NCBI RefSeq assembly: GCF_900167275.1
Contig: NZ_FUWX01000010.1
Span: forward strand, 1 to 64,000
Length of the DNA: 64,000 bases
Source: Cetobacterium ceti
Lineage (GTDB): Bacteria; Fusobacteriota; Fusobacteriia; Fusobacteriales; Fusobacteriaceae
Direction of reading: 5' to 3'
Shown here: positions 15,139 through 22,873 of the stretch, one piece after another
Position numbering within the stretch: the first letter of the stretch is position 1
Layout: every line of letters begins with the position of its first letter
Notes under the pieces: generated by a model
Told to the model about the DNA's origin: nothing
Database searches by the model: none
The model's input: only the letters and a program-made list of their open reading frames with translations
Program-made: the position numbers and the translations under genes

Positions 15139-17053
15139 ACATCTCCTCTTTGCTAGATTTACCTGAACAAATTTCTATATAGACATAAATTGAAATTAGA
15201 ATAATAAATAGTAGTGCAAACCAAGGATTTCTAGTAATTCCTCCTAGGTTATGTCCAATATAAGATAAATCTTTACCTGCTGTGATTAATCCTGCAATTA
15301 AAATACCTATTAAGGCATCTCCTGCAACGATACCAGATGATAATAAAATACCTTTTTCAACTCTTCCTTTTGTTTCTTTAACTTTAGCAAATTTTTTCTC
15401 AACAACAGTTCTAATAAGAGCACCAACTAATATTGTTGTAGATAATCCTAATGGTAAATAAAATCCTAAAGCAATAGCAAGAACTGGTAATTTTAATAGG
15501 AAAATAACTATTCCTAAAACAACACCAATAAGAACTAAAGTCCAAGGAATATTACCAGTCATAACCCCTTCAGATAACATTCTCATTAAACCAGCTTGTG
15601 GAGCAGGAGCTTTATCAGATCCTAATACAAAGGCTTTGTTTAACATTAAGATAACTTCTCCAGATGAGAATGCAGCAAAGACAATACCTAAGTACATTGC
15701 CCATTCTATTTTCTTAGGAGTACCACCAATTAAATAAGTATGTTTAAGTGATTGAGAAGATCCTCCAGAAACAGAGATAGATATAGCAGCAATACCAGCA
15801 GCAATAATAGCAAGTACTTTTGCAGTATCAGGTCCTCCACCTACACCAGTTATTTTAATAACTGTAGCAATAACTAATAAACAAGCGATTGTCATACCAG
15901 AAACAGGATTGTTAGAAGCTCCAACAGTACCACACATTCTAGCAGAAACAACTCCAAAGAAAAATGCTAATAAAATAATTAAGAATGAAACAATTGGTCC
16001 TAAACTTGGTAATCCTGGAATAATTGGTAATACCCATGCAACAATAAATCCTGCAATTGCAATAGCGATAACCCAAGTTAATGGAGTATCAACATATTGT
16101 CTCTCAATATTTCCTGTAACTTTTTCAGCTTTTAAACCTTTAAGAGCTTCTCTAAATGAATTAATAATTGCTGGGATTGATCTAATTAAAGAAATAAATC
16201 CACCAGCAGCAACTGCTCCAGCACCAATGTATCTTAAGTAATATGACCATACTTGAATTGGAGTCATTTGAGAAATAGGGATAGTTCCTGGGAATATAGC
16301 TACATGACTATTAGCACCTATAAATTTAATAATAGGGATAAATCCAAACCAAGCTAAAATTGCACCAGCAAACATAAATATTGCAACTTCTAAACCAACG
16401 ATAAATCCAACACCAATTAATGAAGCAACAGCACTCATACCAAATCCTGTTGATAATTTACTTACAAACCACATAGGGTCTTCATTGAATATTCCAAGTC
16501 CTCCACCAATGAATTTAAATAATCCACCGGCAAACATACCTCTAATAACAACTTTAAGTCCATCTCCACCTTCATTGGCATTTTTAAGAATCTCTGCAAC
16601 TGCTACAGATTCTGGGAAGATAAGTTTTCCATGTTCTTCAACAATTAAATACTCTCTAAATGGAACAACGAACATTATTCCAAGAAGTCCTCCAATAACA
16701 GTCATAAGACCAATTGAGAAAGCACTTAAATGTTGCCCCCAAATAATAATAGCTGGTAAAGTATAAATAATACCAGACGCAATAGATTCTCCAACAGCAC
16801 CCATAGATGCAACTAAGTTAGCCTCTAAAATACTATTTTTTTTAAATAAAGCTTTTAGCAAACCGCTTGCTAAAATTGATCCTGGAATTGCAGCAGCAAT
16901 AGTAAGTCCTGTTTTTAATCCAAGATATACGTTTGCAACGGCAAATACCATTGTAAAGATAATACCCATTATAAGCGTTACTAGATTTGCTTCTGGTAAG
17001 TTTACATCCATGGGTACAAAGGGTTTAAATTGTTTTTGTTCTCCTGAGTTCAT
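15131..17053 (-). CDS. OPT-family oligopeptide transporter
   Basis: A 640-residue integral membrane protein with about 14-16 hydrophobic helices and OPT family marks: NVYLGLKTGLTIAAAIPGSI near residue 40, AVGESIASGIIYTLPA near 85 and RMCGTVGASNNPVSG near 375. It should import oligopeptides, or metal-peptide complexes in some relatives, driven by the proton gradient. AAGGAAG stands 9 bases before the ATG. The promoter region holds a TTTGTA-N6-TACAAA palindrome. It is co-transcribed with the PqqD-like gene that overlaps its stop codon. Confidence 0.9.
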   Translation of the reverse strand: MNSGEQKQFKPFVPMDVNLPEANLVTLIMGIIFTMVFAVANVYLGLKTGLTIAAAIPGSILASGLLKALFKKNSILEANLVASMGAVGESIASGIIYTLPAIIIWGQHLSAFSIGLMTVIGGLLGIMFVVPFREYLIVEEHGKLIFPESVAVAEILKNANEGGDGLKVVIRGMFAGGLFKFIGGGLGIFNEDPMWFVSKLSTGFGMSAVASLIGVGFIVGLEVAIFMFAGAILAWFGFIPIIKFIGANSHVAIFPGTIPISQMTPIQVWSYYLRYIGAGAVAAGGFISLIRSIPAIINSFREALKGLKAEKVTGNIERQYVDTPLTWVIAIAIAGFIVAWVLPIIPGLPSLGPIVSFLIILLAFFFGVVSARMCGTVGASNNPVSGMTIACLLVIATVIKITGVGGGPDTAKVLAIIAAGIAAISISVSGGSSQSLKHTYLIGGTPKKIEWAMYLGIVFAAFSSGEVILMLNKAFVLGSDKAPAPQAGLMRMLSEGVMTGNIPWTLVLIGVVLGIVIFLLKLPVLAIALGFYLPLGLSTTILVGALIRTVVEKKFAKVKETKGRVEKGILLSSGIVAGDALIGILIAGLITAGKDLSYIGHNLGGITRNPWFALLFIILISIYVYIEICSGKSSKEEMYE

Positions 17054-17139
17054 TTGTGTGTTCTTCCTTTCTTTTTTGTTAAACTCTATATAAAAATGTA
17101 AATTTTTGTTTTTAGAAAGGGTTTAAAAATAAATATTTG

Positions 17140-17167
17140 TGTACTACTATTTGTAATGTACTACAAA
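17140..17167. promoter_or_regulatory. Operator-like repeats upstream of OPT gene
   Basis: TGTACTAC occurs twice with a 17-base period (17140-17147 and 17157-17164). The second copy overlaps the inverted repeat TTTGTA-N6-TACAAA (17150-17167). A weak minus-strand promoter (TTGTAT, 17 bases, TGTAGT) overlaps it. This looks like a regulator binding region for the OPT operon. Confidence 0.4.
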
Positions 17168-17212
17168 TTTATAACACAATTTATACAAATTATCAATAAA
17201 AAATGTAAAAGA

Positions 17213-17241
17213 AAAAAGTACTTTTTTTAAAAAAGTACTTT
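17213..17241 (-). terminator. Terminator overlapping the mcrC stop
   Basis: The near-palindrome AAAGTACTTTTTT / AAAAAAAGTACTTT includes the last codons of mcrC and runs into T residues on the minus strand. Confidence 0.6.
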
Positions 17242-18450
17242 TAAACTGAGAATTTCATGCTCAAAATCTTGAATGTTAATATATTTTATAGTTATATTTT
17301 TAGATATGTTGTTTATATTTACAGTCCAAAAAATATCTTTATCTTCTTCTGAAAATTTAGGAAATATTAAAATTCCTTTCTTAATATTTTCATATTTACT
17401 TAAATATGTATAAATTTGATAAATATCATTTTGAGAATAGGAGTTTTTCCACTTTGCATCAACTATTAAATAAGGAATATTTTTATTTAAAATAATAAAA
17501 TCAGGTTTTAACGTTATGTGTTCTTTTCCTGTTTCTTGGTTGATCAATAATTTTTGAGAATTATCTTGATAAATAATATCCATATTCTTTATATTGATAG
17601 AATTTCTTAATAAGTAGAAAATATATTTTTCATATATTTTAGGCATATAAAAAATCATAGAAAAAGCTTTTTTATTTCCATTTTCATATGAATAATCATT
17701 TTTTTCTATAATAGCTTTACTTAGAGTAAAAATTTCTTTCCAAGGTAAAGTTTTTCTATTAAAAATTGGTTTTGATAATAAATTTAAATTAAATATTTTT
17801 GTATCTACTTTTTGAAAAAAATTTAATAAACATAGAATATCTTTTTTTAATTTATAGTTTTTTATATTTTTAAATAAAATTTCTAGAGTTTTTTTTATAA
17901 TAATATTTATAATATTATTATATTCAAGGGAAATTTGTTCACAATAAATTTTAGAAGAATTATGAAGATTTAATTTTAAATGTTTTTCTAATAAAATTTT
18001 ACCTTTTAAAGTATTTGAATTTTTTTCTATTTTTTCAAAATCTTTAAAGAGACCTCCTTGTAATTTTTCTCTTAATAAAATAATATATTTTCTTATTAAG
18101 AGTTCATAAAATCCTAAAGAAGAAACTTGACTCTGAAAATTAGATAATAAATTTAAATTTAATTCTTTAGATTTATATAATATATTTAAAAAATTTCTTT
18201 TATCTTCTTCTAGATTTTCTAAGGGAGAAGTTTTTGGATAAATTTCTATTAAAATATTTTCAATTTGAATAAAACCTACATAATTATAAAATCTAAATTT
18301 TTTTAGAGAAAATTCTAATATTTTCTTAGTTTTTAAATAAAATTCAAGGTAATTTTTTAAATTTAAAAATTCTTCTTCTGTAAGTTCTGTAGAACCATTT
18401 CCAATATTTATCCAATCATAATTTTCTCTAACAATTATAACTTTATTCAT
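17227..18450 (-). CDS. mcrC: McrC-type endonuclease of McrBC restriction system
   Basis: A 407-residue McrC-family protein. The N-terminal half is helical and strand-mixed without a named domain. The C-terminal half carries the PD-(D/E)xK nuclease core: PDFIILNKNIPYLIVDAKWK near residues 318-337, with the catalytic D and D-A-K-W. It would be the cleaving subunit that joins the McrB motor on modified DNA. Its start overlaps the McrB stop by 8 bases on the minus strand, the usual mcrBC order. No methyltransferase is adjacent, as expected for a modification-dependent type IV system. The very low GC matches its surroundings. Confidence 0.85.
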   Translation of the reverse strand: MNKVIIVRENYDWINIGNGSTELTEEEFLNLKNYLEFYLKTKKILEFSLKKFRFYNYVGFIQIENILIEIYPKTSPLENLEEDKRNFLNILYKSKELNLNLLSNFQSQVSSLGFYELLIRKYIILLREKLQGGLFKDFEKIEKNSNTLKGKILLEKHLKLNLHNSSKIYCEQISLEYNNIINIIIKKTLEILFKNIKNYKLKKDILCLLNFFQKVDTKIFNLNLLSKPIFNRKTLPWKEIFTLSKAIIEKNDYSYENGNKKAFSMIFYMPKIYEKYIFYLLRNSINIKNMDIIYQDNSQKLLINQETGKEHITLKPDFIILNKNIPYLIVDAKWKNSYSQNDIYQIYTYLSKYENIKKGILIFPKFSEEDKDIFWTVNINNISKNITIKYINIQDFEHEILSLKVLF

Positions 18451-19885
18451 AGATATTCAAAACCATTTTTTTATTAAAATTTTTATTAATTCTAAATATT
18501 TTTTTATTTTCATATTGGAATAGTTCTATATTTTTTTTAAATAATTTAGATAAATTTATATTCTCTTTATAAATAAAAAAATCTTCTTTTGGGTTTTCAC
18601 CAATACCCCCTAAAATCAATCCAACTTTTTCTAAATCTTCATAGAAATATTCTTCTAATAATGGAATAATTTGATTATAAAAAATATTTTTTAATCCCTC
18701 TAGAGTATTTATATTTAAAAAATAACTATGACCTAAAAGATGATTTTTATCATATAAATATTCAATTCGTTGATTCATTATTAATAATAATTTATTTAAA
18801 TCTATTTCTTCGATGGTTGGCAATAAATTGTAATTAGGAGATATTTCTTCAAATAAAAATCGTCTTCTTAAGGCTAAATCTAAAGTTCCTATAGACTTAT
18901 CAGAACTATTCATTGTCCCTATAATATATAGATTAGAAGGAATAGAAAACTTTTCTTTTGAATAAGGCAAAATAACTTCTAAAGAGTTAGCTTCATAAGT
19001 TCTTTTATCTTCTTCAATAAGAGTTATAATTTCACCAAAGATTTTAGATACATCACCTCTATTAATCTCATCTAAAACTAGAACAAAGTTTTGTTCTAGT
19101 TTTTCATAAGCTCTATTAACTAATCTTTTTAAAACACCATCATTTAGAACAAAATTTCCTTTTCCATCACTTTTTAACCCTTCTATAAAATCTTCATAGG
19201 AAAAAGATGGATGAAAAATACAAAATTCAATTTGATTATTTTCCATGTAAAAAGTTAAAGTATTTTTCTCTTTTTCATCACTATTCAAAATATCTAAGGC
19301 TAATTGACTAGCTTTTAATGTTTTCCCTGTACCAGGAGGACCATAAAAAATAATATTTTTATAGGGATATTTTGTTTTTGAAGGTTTATAAATTAAAGGA
19401 GTTAAATTATTTATTAAAATAAATTCTTTATTTTTAGATAAGGAAATATTTACTAATAAATCTGAAAATTCTTTAAGAGTTTTATTAGTAAAAAAATTAG
19501 AATTAATTTTAATGTTATTTTTTAAAATATGATTTTTTAAAGTTAAAAGTTTTTCTAATTCTTTTTTATCATTTTCAGTTAAAGAAATACTAAAAATATT
19601 TTCAAGGGAAAAAATATCTTCAATAAAAAGAAAAGGAATGCTTATTATAAAATCTTTAATATTTTTTTTTAAGGATAAATTTTCAGGCAAAAATGAATAC
19701 ATAAGAATTGGTCCTTTTATTATTTTTTCAACAATTCCTTTATAATTTAAAATATTATTTTTACCAATATATACTATATCATTTATATTTTCTTTATAGT
19801 GCCGTGGAAGAAGAAAAAAATTATTTTTTTCAAAAAGGTCATATTCTACTAGGGAATTAAAAAAATAAACAAATTTTGTTTTCAT
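18443..19885 (-). CDS. mcrB: McrB-type AAA+ motor with unrecognised N-terminal domain
   Basis: A 480-residue protein. Residues of about 185-460 form the McrB AAA+ domain: Walker A YGPPGTGKT (181-189), Walker B LVLDEINRGDVSKIFGE, the McrB-type sensor MNSSDKSIGTLD and the arginine motif LALRRRF. Residues 1-170 should be the DNA-reading domain that sets specificity. It is not the one of E. coli McrB, and its short strands (DIVYIGKNN then YKGIVEKI) loosely recall PUA/EVE-like folds, which is a guess. The start at 19885 is preferred over 19945 because AAAGGAT lies 8 bases upstream. Partner mcrC overlaps its 3' end. Predicted role: restriction of modified foreign DNA. Confidence 0.85.
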   Translation of the reverse strand: MKTKFVYFFNSLVEYDLFEKNNFFLLPRHYKENINDIVYIGKNNILNYKGIVEKIIKGPILMYSFLPENLSLKKNIKDFIISIPFLFIEDIFSLENIFSISLTENDKKELEKLLTLKNHILKNNIKINSNFFTNKTLKEFSDLLVNISLSKNKEFILINNLTPLIYKPSKTKYPYKNIIFYGPPGTGKTLKASQLALDILNSDEKEKNTLTFYMENNQIEFCIFHPSFSYEDFIEGLKSDGKGNFVLNDGVLKRLVNRAYEKLEQNFVLVLDEINRGDVSKIFGEIITLIEEDKRTYEANSLEVILPYSKEKFSIPSNLYIIGTMNSSDKSIGTLDLALRRRFLFEEISPNYNLLPTIEEIDLNKLLLIMNQRIEYLYDKNHLLGHSYFLNINTLEGLKNIFYNQIIPLLEEYFYEDLEKVGLILGGIGENPKEDFFIYKENINLSKLFKKNIELFQYENKKIFRINKNFNKKMVLNIYE

Positions 19886-19945
19886 AGTTTTATATCCTTT
19901 CTTGAGTTGATAGTAAATTTTATCATGTAGATGGAGATAAAACAA

Positions 19946-19976
19946 AAAAAACCTCCCTAAAGGAAGGTTTTTTTAT
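19946..19976. terminator. Terminator between clpB and mcrB
   Basis: AACCTCCCT and a matching GGAAGGTT with short AAA loop have A and T tracts on either side. On the minus strand it ends clpB just upstream of mcrB. Confidence 0.75.
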
Positions 19977-22544
19977 CTATTTTACAGAGAATACTATTTT
20001 TCCATCTTTTAGATTAGCAATTACTGTATCTCTATCTTTAATTTCACTTTTTAGAATCATTTTAGCTATTGAAGTTTCTAATTCTCTTTGAATAAATCTT
20101 CTAAGAGGTCTAGCACCAAATTGAGGATCAAAGGAATTAACAGCTAAGTATTCAATAACATCATCTGAAAATTCAAGAGTTATAAATCTATCTTTAAGTT
20201 TATTTTGAACATTAACAAGCAAACCTTTAACAATATTTTTAATAGAAGCAAGTTGTAATGCTTTAAATACAATAATCTCGTCTACTCTATTAATAAACTC
20301 AGGTCTAAAGCTAGATTTTAAAGCCTCTAAAACTTCATCTTTAGTTTCTTGTGATAAATCAGGATCTTGTAAAATTCTTTGACTACCAATATTCGAAGTC
20401 ATAATAATAAGAGTATTTTTAAAATCAACAACTTTACCTTGACCATCTGTTAATCTACCATCATCTAGAACTTGTAATAAAATATTAAATACATCTGGAT
20501 GAGCTTTTTCAATTTCATCAAATAAAATAACTGAATAAGGTTTTCTTCTAACAGCTTCAGTTAACTGTCCACCCTCTTCATATCCTACATATCCTGGAGG
20601 AGCACCAATTAGTCTAGTAACTGAAAACTTATCCATATATTCACTCATATCTATTCTGATTACATTTTCTTCATCATCAAATAGATTGAATGCTAAAGAT
20701 TTAGCTAAATAGGTTTTACCTACACCTGTTGGTCCAAGGAAAATGAAAGAACCGATTGGTCTATTAGGATCTTTTAATCCCGCTCTAGCTCTTAAAATAG
20801 TATCAGCAACAGCAGCAACAGCTTCCTCTTGACCTATAACTTTAGCATTTAAATTTTCTTCTAATTTTAATAATTTTTCTTTTTCACTTTCAACAAGTTT
20901 TGTTAAAGGAATTCCTGTCCATTTAGAAACAATATCTGCAATTTCTTCAGTAGTAACTTCTTGTTTCACTAAAGAAGTTTTATTATTTTCTTCTAATCTT
21001 TCTTGTTCTGCTTTAAGTTGATTTTCAAGGGTAGCTAATTTACCATATTTTAATTCTGCTAATCTATTTAGATCATATTTTCTTTCAGCTTCTTCAATCT
21101 CAAGTTTAACTTTTTCAATTTCAGCTTTAATTTCTTGAACTTTTACCATTTCTTGTTTTTCAGAATCCCACTGGGCTTTTAATATAGATTTTTTATCATT
21201 TAACTCTGAAAGTTCTTTTTCAAGAACAATAAGTCTTTCCTTTGATGGTTCATCAGTTTCTTTTTTTAGAGCTTCTCTTTCTATTTCTAACTGCATAGTT
21301 TTACGAGTCAACTCATCAAGTTCTTCAGGAAGAGAATCAATTTCAGTTCTTATCATTGCAGCAGCTTCGTCAATAAGGTCAATGGCTTTATCAGGAAGTT
21401 GTCTATCAGTTATATATCTATTACTTAAGACAGCAGCTTCAACAATGGCCCCATCTGTAATTCTAATTCCATGATATAATTCAAATTTTTCCTTAAGACC
21501 TCTTAATATAGAAATAGTATCTTCCACAGTTGGTTCATTTACCATTACTAATTGGAATCTTCTTTCTAATGCTGGATCCTTTTCAATATACATTCTATAT
21601 TCATCTAAAGTTGTAGCACCAATAACTCTAACTTCTCCTCTAGCTAACATCGGTTTTAATAAGTTTCCAGCATCCATGGCTCCATCTGTTTTACCAGCAC
21701 CAACTATAGTATGAATTTCATCTATAAATAGAATAATATCTCCATCAGAATCTTCAACTTCTTTTAAAACAGCTTTTAATCTTTCTTCAAATTCCCCTCT
21801 AAATTTAGCTCCAGCTATTAAAGATCCCATATCTAAAGAAAAGATTTTTTTACCTTTTAATGAATCAGGAACATCACCATTTAGAATTCTTTGAGCAAGT
21901 CCTTCGGCAATAGCTGTTTTACCAACTCCAGGTTCTCCTATTAAAATAGGATTATTCTTTGTTCTTCTTGAAATAATTTGAATAGTTCTTCTAATTTCAC
22001 TATCTCTTCCTATGATTGGATCAATTTTTCCCTCTCTAGCAAGTTCAACTAAATCCCTACCATATTTTTCAAGAACCTCATATTTTAACTCTGGATTAGG
22101 AGAATCTACAATTTTATTTCCTCTAATCTCTTTAACTGCAATATCAAATTCCTTTCTATTAATTCCTAATTTTTGTAAAAAATCAGTAGAATCTAATAAA
22201 GCCATAAAAATATGTTCTACACTTATGTAAGAGTCTCCCATAGTTTCCATAATTCTTTGAGCATCAACTAAAACTCTATTAGTTTTAGAATCTAAGTTAA
22301 CCTCACCTAAAGAATTTCCTTCTACTTTAGGAAAATTATTTGCCAACTCTTCAAGTTTAGAAACAATGTACCCATGATTAATTTCCATTTTTTTTAGAAT
22401 TCTAGGAATTAATCCTTCTGAATTTTTAACTAGTGCTAGAGCTAAGATCTCAGGTCTAATACTAGTTTGCTTATATTTGATTGATAAACTCTGGGCCTCA
22501 GTAATAGCAACCATTGAGTTTTCTGTGAAATTGTTTGGATTCAT
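19977..22544 (-). CDS. clpB: ClpB disaggregase
   Basis: An 855-residue Hsp100 chaperone, the normal ClpB length. It has the N-terminal Clp repeat domain (1-145), AAA1 with Walker A GEPGVGKT near residue 203 and [11 protein letters not shown], a middle coiled coil of about 120 residues (390-515) rich in Glu/Lys/Leu, AAA2 with GPTGVGKT near 600 and a C-terminal D2-small domain. It pulls proteins out of aggregates with DnaK. AGAGGTG sits 6 bases before the ATG at 22544; the in-frame GTG at 22553 lies inside it. The promoter and a degenerate CIRCE element upstream suggest HrcA-type heat-shock control. Confidence 0.93.
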   Translation of the reverse strand: MNPNNFTENSMVAITEAQSLSIKYKQTSIRPEILALALVKNSEGLIPRILKKMEINHGYIVSKLEELANNFPKVEGNSLGEVNLDSKTNRVLVDAQRIMETMGDSYISVEHIFMALLDSTDFLQKLGINRKEFDIAVKEIRGNKIVDSPNPELKYEVLEKYGRDLVELAREGKIDPIIGRDSEIRRTIQIISRRTKNNPILIGEPGVGKTAIAEGLAQRILNGDVPDSLKGKKIFSLDMGSLIAGAKFRGEFEERLKAVLKEVEDSDGDIILFIDEIHTIVGAGKTDGAMDAGNLLKPMLARGEVRVIGATTLDEYRMYIEKDPALERRFQLVMVNEPTVEDTISILRGLKEKFELYHGIRITDGAIVEAAVLSNRYITDRQLPDKAIDLIDEAAAMIRTEIDSLPEELDELTRKTMQLEIEREALKKETDEPSKERLIVLEKELSELNDKKSILKAQWDSEKQEMVKVQEIKAEIEKVKLEIEEAERKYDLNRLAELKYGKLATLENQLKAEQERLEENNKTSLVKQEVTTEEIADIVSKWTGIPLTKLVESEKEKLLKLEENLNAKVIGQEEAVAAVADTILRARAGLKDPNRPIGSFIFLGPTGVGKTYLAKSLAFNLFDDEENVIRIDMSEYMDKFSVTRLIGAPPGYVGYEEGGQLTEAVRRKPYSVILFDEIEKAHPDVFNILLQVLDDGRLTDGQGKVVDFKNTLIIMTSNIGSQRILQDPDLSQETKDEVLEALKSSFRPEFINRVDEIIVFKALQLASIKNIVKGLLVNVQNKLKDRFITLEFSDDVIEYLAVNSFDPQFGARPLRRFIQRELETSIAKMILKSEIKDRDTVIANLKDGKIVFSVK

Positions 22545-22624
22545 AAACATCACCTCTATAATTAAATCATTTTACTATTCTTTAATTGATTTTTTTTTCC
22601 TTTAATAAATAAAAAGTTTTATTA

Positions 22625-22651
22625 TTAGCACTCTTACAACAAGGCTGCTAA
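22625..22651. promoter_or_regulatory. Degenerate CIRCE operator of clpB
   Basis: TTAGCACTC, a 9-base spacer, then GGCTGCTAA. The consensus HrcA operator is TTAGCACTC-N9-GAGTGCTAA, so the left arm is perfect and the right arm differs in two of nine bases. It lies just downstream of the clpB start point, where HrcA would block transcription. Confidence 0.75.
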
Positions 22652-22665
22652 AAACTTATGAAAAA

Positions 22666-22694
22666 AATATACTATATTTATATATAAATGTCAA
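22666..22694 (-). promoter_or_regulatory. clpB promoter
   Basis: On the minus strand, TTGACA (22694-22689) and TATATT (22671-22666) are 17 bases apart, a near-consensus housekeeping promoter. The CIRCE element begins about 15 bases downstream. Confidence 0.85.
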
Positions 22695-22703
22695 GATTTT
22701 TTT

Positions 22704-22791
22704 TGAAAAAATAAAAAACTTCTAGAACAGTCTGGGGAACTTTCTAGAAGTTTAATAGTGTTATATATGTAATATGGGGTCTTATTTAGGC
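22704..22791 (-). ncRNA. Candidate small RNA between clpB and the flavoprotein gene
   Basis: On the minus strand, a promoter TTGAAA-17-TATAAT (22826-22798) is followed by about 50 bases without an ORF. Then comes a strong hairpin, AAACTTCTAGA / TCTAGAAGTTT (22753-22743 with 22726-22716), and a run of T broken by one A. This makes a self-contained unit of roughly 85-90 nt. The stretch also lies 80-120 bases after the upstream gene, so the hairpin could instead be that gene's terminator with a long 3' end. No known RNA family was recognised. Confidence 0.5.
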
Positions 22792-22797
22792 TTTTCT

Positions 22798-22826
22798 ATT
22801 ATAGTAATAATTTAGTATTTTTTCAA
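22798..22826 (-). promoter_or_regulatory. Promoter of candidate sRNA
   Basis: TTGAAA (-35, 22826-22821) and TATAAT (-10, 22803-22798) on the minus strand are spaced by 17 bases. This is one of the best promoter matches in the window, yet no ORF follows it. Confidence 0.65.
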
Positions 22827-22873
22827 ATTTATTATTAAAATATAAAAAAGGTACATATATATATTTCATATAT

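Noticed and set aside
15909-16241. Plus-strand open frame inside the OPT gene
   Set aside because: It is antisense to a clear OPT coding sequence, rich in Pro/Ala/Asn as expected from complementing membrane codons, and has no ribosome site.
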